This document shows, in pieces, positions 7,901 through 9,891 of a stretch of 9,891 bases of DNA. The stretch is from an uncultured Lachnospiraceae bacterium. GTDB lineage: Bacteria; Bacillota; Clostridia; Lachnospirales; Lachnospiraceae. A model generated the notes under the pieces. The model made no database searches. It was not told where the DNA came from and saw only the letters and a list, made by a program, of their open reading frames with translations. Position 1 is the first letter of the stretch; every line of letters starts with the position of its first letter. Where the stretch lies: contig CAMWLB010000093.1 in the NCBI GenBank assembly GCA_947174985.1, forward strand, positions 1 through 9,891, given 5' to 3'. Made by a program: the position numbers and the translations under genes.

Positions 7901-8060
7901 AAGCAAAAATCACATCTGCCTCAGCTGTCAAAGCCTTTTCCGGGTTATCGCTTTCAGAAAAAGTATGCGTAAAATGTGCAAGAGGGGACATTTCCCTGAT
8001 AATTTCAAAGTTTCTGTTATGATGACCTGTTAAATAGAAATGGATATGGCAATGGTACAT
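4923..8060 (-). CDS. Soluble hybrid histidine kinase, three PAS and two receiver domains
   Basis: This 1045-aa sensor kinase should autophosphorylate on His544 and pass the phosphate to its own receivers. In order: a degenerate receiver-like N-terminus (about 10-115; DVIFAYLHDM sits where the Asp-bearing strand should be, and INPLSEDE resembles the KP loop); PAS at about 135-245, 257-372 and 385-510; HisKA with SHDIRTPMNAI; a HATPase domain with N662 (LLGNSVKYT), DTGIGMS at 696 and GTGLGMAI at 726-733; receiver 1 with Asp787/788, Asp836, Thr865 and Lys887; receiver 2 with Asp929, Asp975, Thr1007 and Lys1029. No membrane segment is visible, so it should sense a cytosolic signal. An upstream in-frame TTG at 8096 would add 12 residues, but GGGAGG 8 nt before the ATG at 8060 decides the start. 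No HPt domain or DNA-binding regulator is encoded in the window. It is followed by the GH5 gene. Confidence 0.93.
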   Translation of the reverse strand: MYHCHIHFYLTGHHNRNFEIIREMSPLAHFTHTFSESDNPEKALTAEADVIFAYLHDMNVQETLQTLLSCKSKTAEIILLVDKEQVTLLTDFLPEVKDIWINPLSEDEIRFRFLRWQQTCKMSKDFWETSHYFDATINHIPNLIWYKDKNGIHEKVNDSFCKTVNKTKEQVEGRGHAYIWDVEHDDPACIESEREVMQKEETCVSEEIIKTKDGTRTLMTYKSPLYDLDGSVMGTVGVAIDVTQEQLYKQEILQKNHTLETIFTTIDCGVICHSLDGTQILSINRAALKILGYESEDDLVKEGFDMFAASVMEEDRTKLRESIQELKKEGDSVSVEYRVQHEDGEILHIMGNVKLLKENGRLFYQRFLLDCTAQKLQEKKNERRQIRLLQALSIDYNVVYFINLNTGMGFPLQDKNGKIINSAFSESISLQENIELYVQNSVHEDDREMLRHAASLDNLKNELSDKKLYCVNYRVYKNNEIKYYQMRAVYAGTWDEDYGILLGFRNVNEEIRNEMEQKNLLEDALLQANKASKAKSVFLSNMSHDIRTPMNAIVGFTTLALNHIDRQEQVEEYLKKIMASGNHLLSLINDILDMSRIESGKMHLEENLCSLPDILHGLRNILQADVRAKQLELYMDTIDVMHEEIYCDKLRLNQVLLNLLGNSVKYTGVGGTVSMQVTEKPGASAGHASYEFRIKDTGIGMSEEFVAHIFEPFEREKNSTLSGIPGTGLGMAITKNIVDMMNGTIEVKSKQGVGTEFIASFTFRLNSEVKALQDIPELKNCRALVVDDDFNTCDSVTYMLKQLGMRAEWTLSGKEALLRTHQAATQKDNYNVYIIDWLLPDMNGIEVTRRIREEAGDNAPIIVLTAYDWSDIENEAREAGVAAFCGKPLFLTELTSCLHSVLNTNEENDSNVSQKSRKLHTGRILLAEDNELNQEIAVEILSEAGLSIEVASNGQAAVDMLKQSAPGYYRLILMDVQMPVMNGYEATKAIRQLENKELASIPIVAMTANAFEEDKREAIACGMNGHIAKPIDINKLFESMDEILL

Positions 8061-8068
8061 ATCAATTT

Positions 8069-8074
8069 CCTCCC
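8069..8074 (-). promoter_or_regulatory. Ribosome binding site that fixes the kinase start
   Basis: The minus strand reads GGGAGG followed by eight bases and ATG (8060-8058). The alternative TTG start at 8096 lies upstream of this site, only about 15 nt into the predicted transcript and without its own Shine-Dalgarno. I therefore chose the ATG. Confidence 0.8.
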
Positions 8075-8098
8075 GAGTAATTATTGTGTTTACCAATT

Positions 8099-8116
8099 TG
8101 ATACTATAGATATTAT
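8099..8116. promoter_or_regulatory. Imperfect palindrome at the kinase transcription start
   Basis: GATACTATAGATATTATC has complementary outer tetrads (GATA/TATC) and inner triplets (TAT/ATA), with mismatches at one pair and at the centre. It lies directly downstream of the kinase -10 box and would overlap the transcription start, a usual position for a repressor operator. The sequence is AT-rich, so chance is a real alternative. Confidence 0.25.
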
Positions 8117-8117
8117 C

Positions 8118-8146
8118 ATTTTAACAAGCGTGCGGGGCCGTGTCAA
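8118..8146 (-). promoter_or_regulatory. Extended -10 sigma-A promoter of the kinase-GH5 operon
   Basis: The minus strand has TTGACA (8146-8141), a 17-bp spacer, and TAAAAT (8123-8118) preceded by TGT, an extended -10. Transcription should start at about 8111 and give a leader of roughly 50 nt before the ATG at 8060. The -35 box matches the consensus at all six bases, so basal transcription is likely to be high unless it is repressed. Confidence 0.8.
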
Positions 8147-8180
8147 TATTCTGAAAATTACCTTTTATAATAATCTTTTA

Positions 8181-8210
8181 TTGGCATAAGCATGGGGGGT
8201 TGTGTATAAT
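8181..8210 (+). promoter_or_regulatory. Sigma-A promoter of the MATE gene
   Basis: TTGGCA (8181-8186) and a perfect TATAAT (8205-8210) are separated by 18 bp. The -10 box ends only 4 nt before the first ATG of the MATE gene (8215). If this promoter is used, the transcript is either leaderless or translation starts further downstream. Confidence 0.65.
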
Positions 8211-8214
8211 TACC

Positions 8215-9591
8215 ATGAGAAATGTAAGAAACGAGGATAAGATAAAATTGAAAGAAAAGCATATTTTCAGCGGCGTTATGCTGCGGGCGCTGCTGTTTCC
8301 GCTTATTATCGAACAGATTTTAAATTCCCTTATGGGGACGGTCGATACCGTGATGGTGAGCAATGTGGGTCCGGCGGCTATGTCTGCAGTTTCGCTGGTT
8401 GATTCCATCAATATATTACTGATTCAGGCGTTCGCTGCATTGGCAGCAGGGGGCTGCATTGTCTGTTCCCAGTACATCGGCAAAAAGAATGAGGAAGCGG
8501 CAAATCAGGCAGCCAGACAGGTTTTGCTGGTTATCTTTGCGATTTCGACAGTAATTGCCATAATCTGTCTTGTTTTTAACAGAGGGCTTCTGCATCTGAT
8601 ATTTGGTTCGGTGGAGGCGGATGTCATGGAGGCAGGCGTCACTTATTTCTTCTATACAGCGCTTTCCTTTCCCTTTATTGCTCTCTATAACGGAGGCGCG
8701 GCAGTTTACCGTGCGCAGGGAAATGCAAAACGCCCGATGCTGATATCCATAACCTCTAACTTTATCAATATAGGCGGCAATGCCCTGTTTATCTGGGTTT
8801 TTCGAATGGGAGTGACAGGAGTGGCTGTGGCAACACTCGTTTCGAGAGTGTTCAGTGCAGTGATGGTGCTTTTACTTTTGCGGAAACCGGGGCAGATGAT
8901 ATGTGTAAACCATTACAGAAGGCTTCGCCCCGATAAATATCTGATAGGAAAAATACTGGCGGTGGGTGTACCCTCCGGCGTAGAAAACAGTATGTTCCAG
9001 TTTGGAAAGCTTGCAATCCAGTCTACGGTCTCCACCATGGGAACAAGTGCGATTGCGGCACAGGCAATGACAAATATTATGGAGACGCAGAACGGCGTCA
9101 TTGCAGCAGGTATTGGTATCGGTCTGATGACGGTGGTTGGCCAGTGCATGGGAGCGGGCAGAAAGGATGAGGCGATATATTATGTCCGCAGGCTGACGTT
9201 GTTTGCAGAAATCGGTATCATCATAAATTGTCTTTTGGTGTATGCACTTGCCCGCCCGATAACGCAAATTGGCGCAATGGAGACGGAGAGCGCCGCACTC
9301 TGCCTGTATATGATGGGATGGATAACGCTGTTTAAGCCGCTTCTATGGGTACTGTCCTTTGTTCCGGCATATGGCATGAGAGCGGCCGGAGACGTTAAGT
9401 TTTCCATGCTGGTATCCACGGCTTCCATGTGGATATGCAGGGTCAGTCTGTGCGTATTTTTGGTAAAAGCTTTCCACTTCGGACCAATGGCAGTCTGGAT
9501 TGGCATGTTTACGGACTGGGGCGTCAGGGCGGTTATCTTTACCTGCCGTCTTCTCAGTAAGAAGTGGCTGGAACATAAGGTCATTTCTTAG
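8215..9591 (+). CDS. MATE family multidrug/cation antiporter
   Basis: The 458-aa inner-membrane protein has the length and the two-lobe pattern of MATE exporters, which expel drugs or metabolites in exchange for Na+ or H+. The motif PLIIEQILNSLMGTVDTVMV, then AMSAVSLVDSI, is the typical first-helix region. The second half repeats it as GVPSGVENSMFQFGKLAIQS and AIAAQAMTNIM. About twelve hydrophobic segments are present, and the pattern QYIGKKNEEAANQAARQ in the first lobe is mirrored by QCMGAGRKDEAIYYVRR in the second. The start is uncertain. ATG 8215 is the first ATG in frame, but it sits 4 nt after a TATAAT box and has no Shine-Dalgarno at a usable distance. TTG at 8248, preceded by GAGG (8233-8236), would give a 447-aa protein beginning MKEKHIFSG, a common MATE N-terminus. 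The gene diverges from the kinase operon. The substrate cannot be read from sequence. Confidence 0.92.
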   Translation: MRNVRNEDKIKLKEKHIFSGVMLRALLFPLIIEQILNSLMGTVDTVMVSNVGPAAMSAVSLVDSINILLIQAFAALAAGGCIVCSQYIGKKNEEAANQAARQVLLVIFAISTVIAIICLVFNRGLLHLIFGSVEADVMEAGVTYFFYTALSFPFIALYNGGAAVYRAQGNAKRPMLISITSNFINIGGNALFIWVFRMGVTGVAVATLVSRVFSAVMVLLLLRKPGQMICVNHYRRLRPDKYLIGKILAVGVPSGVENSMFQFGKLAIQSTVSTMGTSAIAAQAMTNIMETQNGVIAAGIGIGLMTVVGQCMGAGRKDEAIYYVRRLTLFAEIGIIINCLLVYALARPITQIGAMETESAALCLYMMGWITLFKPLLWVLSFVPAYGMRAAGDVKFSMLVSTASMWICRVSLCVFLVKAFHFGPMAVWIGMFTDWGVRAVIFTCRLLSKKWLEHKVIS

Positions 9592-9612
9592 GTTATGACT
9601 TGTCGGAGATGT

Positions 9613-9648
9613 TTTTCTGCCTTCCTTGCACTTGACAGCGGCAGAAAA
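9613..9648. repeat. Inverted repeat overlapping the leader promoter
   Basis: TTTTCTGCC (9613-9621) is repeated as its exact reverse complement GGCAGAAAA (9640-9648), with an 18-nt spacer. It follows the MATE stop codon and could fold at the end of that mRNA, but no T-run follows, so it would be a poor terminator. The right arm falls in the spacer of the promoter at 9632-9660, so it could equally be a protein-binding site. Confidence 0.4.
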
Positions 9649-9660
9649 CAGCATTATAGT
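9632..9660 (+). promoter_or_regulatory. Consensus sigma-A promoter for the attenuator leader
   Basis: TTGACA (9632-9637) and TATAGT (9655-9660) have a 17-bp spacer. The predicted start, at about 9667, gives a leader of some 214 nt before the ATG at 9881. A promoter this strong, followed by a terminator before the gene, implies that expression is controlled after initiation. Confidence 0.8.
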
Positions 9661-9690
9661 GTAACCATAAATAAACGAGGGAGGTGCGGA

Positions 9691-9711
9691 ATGTATATTA
9701 TTTCTTGCTAA
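9691..9711 (+). CDS. Leader peptide ORF 1 (MYIISC)
   Basis: Six codons encode MYIISC and end at TAA (9709-9711). GGGAGG (9679-9684) ends 6 nt before the ATG, one of the best ribosome sites in the window, which argues that this tiny frame is really translated. The whole ORF lies in the left arm of the leader hairpin, so translation must disrupt that helix. Its likely job is to report ribosome state, not to make a functional product; this is inference from the architecture. Confidence 0.5.
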   Translation: MYIISC

Positions 9712-9723
9712 GGAACTAAATCG

Positions 9724-9771
9724 TTGCATAGGAAACAGGTGGATACGCGTATCTTTGTTTTTTGTGCTTAG
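9724..9771 (+). CDS. Possible leader peptide ORF 2 (TTG start)
   Basis: In the same frame as leader ORF 1 and after its stop, a TTG at 9724 opens 15 codons, MHRKQVDTRIFVFCA, that end at TAG (9769-9771). AAGGA (9710-9714), which overlaps the first ORF's stop, lies 9 nt upstream. The C-terminal RIFVFC recalls the hydrophobic arrest motifs of macrolide-inducible leader peptides (IFVI in ErmC leader), and its stop codon falls inside the right arm of the leader hairpin. The TTG start and the resemblance are both weak evidence. Readthrough of the first stop would also join the two. Confidence 0.3.
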   Translation: MHRKQVDTRIFVFCA

Positions 9772-9828
9772 CAGGAATATACATTCTGACATTTCATTTA
9801 ATTTGCATAAGTCCGCCACGCGGTACAT

Positions 9829-9863
9829 GGATGCAGGAGGTATTCCTGCGTCCTTTTTGTTTT
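9829..9863 (+). terminator. Intrinsic terminator of the attenuator
   Basis: GGATGCAGGA (9829-9838) pairs with TCCTGCGTCC (9844-9853) in a 10-bp stem (one G-U) with a 5-nt loop. TTTTTGTTTT follows. It stands 18 nt before the ATG at 9881, downstream of a strong promoter and leader ORFs, so it should block the next gene by default. Confidence 0.88.
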
Positions 9864-9880
9864 GCGAAATGGAGGATTCT

Positions 9881-9891
9881 ATGTCTTATAT
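9881..9891 (+). CDS. Start of a gene that leaves the window
   Basis: GGAGG (9871-9875) lies 5 nt before ATG, and the visible codons read Met-Ser-Tyr followed by AT. Only 11 bases are present, so the product cannot be identified. Given the attenuator in front of it, a ribosome-protection or other antibiotic-resistance protein (for example an ARE-type ABC-F ATPase) is a reasonable guess, but it is only that. Confidence 0.6.

Larger units (their letters stand above)
9689..9786 (+). promoter_or_regulatory. Long leader hairpin covering leader ORF 1
   Basis: GAATGTATATT (9689-9699) pairs exactly with AATATACATTC (9776-9786). After a 4-nt bulge, CTTGCTAAG (9704-9712) pairs with CTTAGCAGG (9767-9775), including one G-U. 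That gives 20 pairs enclosing a 54-nt loop. The ribosome site at 9679-9685 stays outside, so a ribosome can load and open the helix. Inside the loop a small hairpin (GATAC/GTATC, 9742-9753, extended by AAACA/TGTTT) is followed by six Ts (9758-9763) and could be a weak early terminator. Confidence 0.65.
9667..9880 (+). ncRNA. 5' leader with transcription attenuator
   Basis: The leader contains two short ORFs, a long hairpin over the first of them and an intrinsic terminator (9829-9863) before a gene start. Competing pairings are visible. GCAGGA occurs twice (9771-9776 in the hairpin's right arm and 9833-9838 in the terminator's left arm), and either can pair with TCCTGC (9844-9849). A second candidate antiterminator pairs TGCAT (9804-9808) with ATGCA (9831-9835), enclosing a CCGC/GCGG stem (9813-9823); this would break the terminator stem. 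I infer that ribosome stalling on a leader peptide changes which pairs form and lets polymerase continue, as in attenuators before erm, tet(M)-type and ARE ABC-F resistance genes. No metabolite riboswitch consensus was recognised. Confidence 0.65.

Noticed and set aside
8061..8096. A longer kinase start at the TTG (8096)
   Set aside because: GGGAGG lies 8 nt before the ATG at 8060, while the TTG has no ribosome site and is very near the predicted transcription start.
9731..9763. A T-box-like motif, GGTGGATACGCG (9738-9749 area), followed by a T-run
   Set aside because: It matches about 10 of 12 positions of the T-box core, but only some 70 nt separate it from the predicted transcription start. 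That is too little for a normal Stem I with a specifier loop. The motif is also enclosed by the leader hairpin and can be read as part of leader ORF 2.
9343..9828. A 161-codon open frame on the minus strand
   Set aside because: It is antisense to the MATE gene and the attenuator leader, has no family resemblance and no ribosome site, and reads through the inverted repeats.
1..9891. CRISPR array, tRNA or rRNA genes
   Set aside because: No regularly spaced direct repeats and no tRNA-like or rRNA-like conserved stretches were seen on either strand.

Overview
The window looks like chromosome of a Gram-positive anaerobe of the class Clostridia, most likely family Lachnospiraceae. This is inferred from gene content: a soluble multi-PAS hybrid histidine kinase, a membrane-anchored GH5 glucanase with a C-terminal beta-rich module, a free-standing FakA/YloV-like domain, a FliD-like serine/threonine-rich secreted-type protein, a MATE exporter, strong AGGAGG ribosome sites and consensus sigma-A promoters. 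No species can be named from the sequence alone.

Layout. Bases 1-514 hold no intact gene. They contain a decayed minus-strand transposase relic (about 260-419) that resembles the IS1182 group. A 180-aa protein of unknown function (515-1057, +) has a Cys/His arrangement that recalls the CheD/CNF1 deamidase fold. Bases 1058-1364 carry a second minus-strand coding relic and a perfect 23-bp inverted repeat, so this stretch also looks like mobile-element debris. Then come a lone FakA C-terminal-type domain (1365-1616, +) and a 410-aa protein with two FliD-like repeats (1756-2988, +). A bidirectional terminator (about 3012-3046) separates these from the minus-strand operon.

The minus-strand operon starts at a near-consensus extended -10 promoter (8146-8118). 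It encodes a 1045-aa hybrid histidine kinase (8060-4923) and, 15 nt further on, an anchored GH5 glycoside hydrolase (4907-3066). A sensor and a polysaccharide hydrolase therefore appear to share one transcript. A MATE-family exporter (8215-9591, +) diverges from this operon; the two -35 boxes are only 34 bp apart.

The last 290 bases are the most striking part. A consensus promoter (9632-9660) drives a leader of about 210 nt. The leader holds a six-codon ORF with an excellent ribosome site, a second 15-codon ORF ending in RIFVFCA, a long hairpin that covers the first ORF, and a strong intrinsic terminator just before the start of a gene that leaves the window (ATG at 9881). This is the architecture of a translation-coupled transcription attenuator of the kind found before ribosome-targeting antibiotic resistance genes. 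The identity of the controlled gene cannot be seen here.
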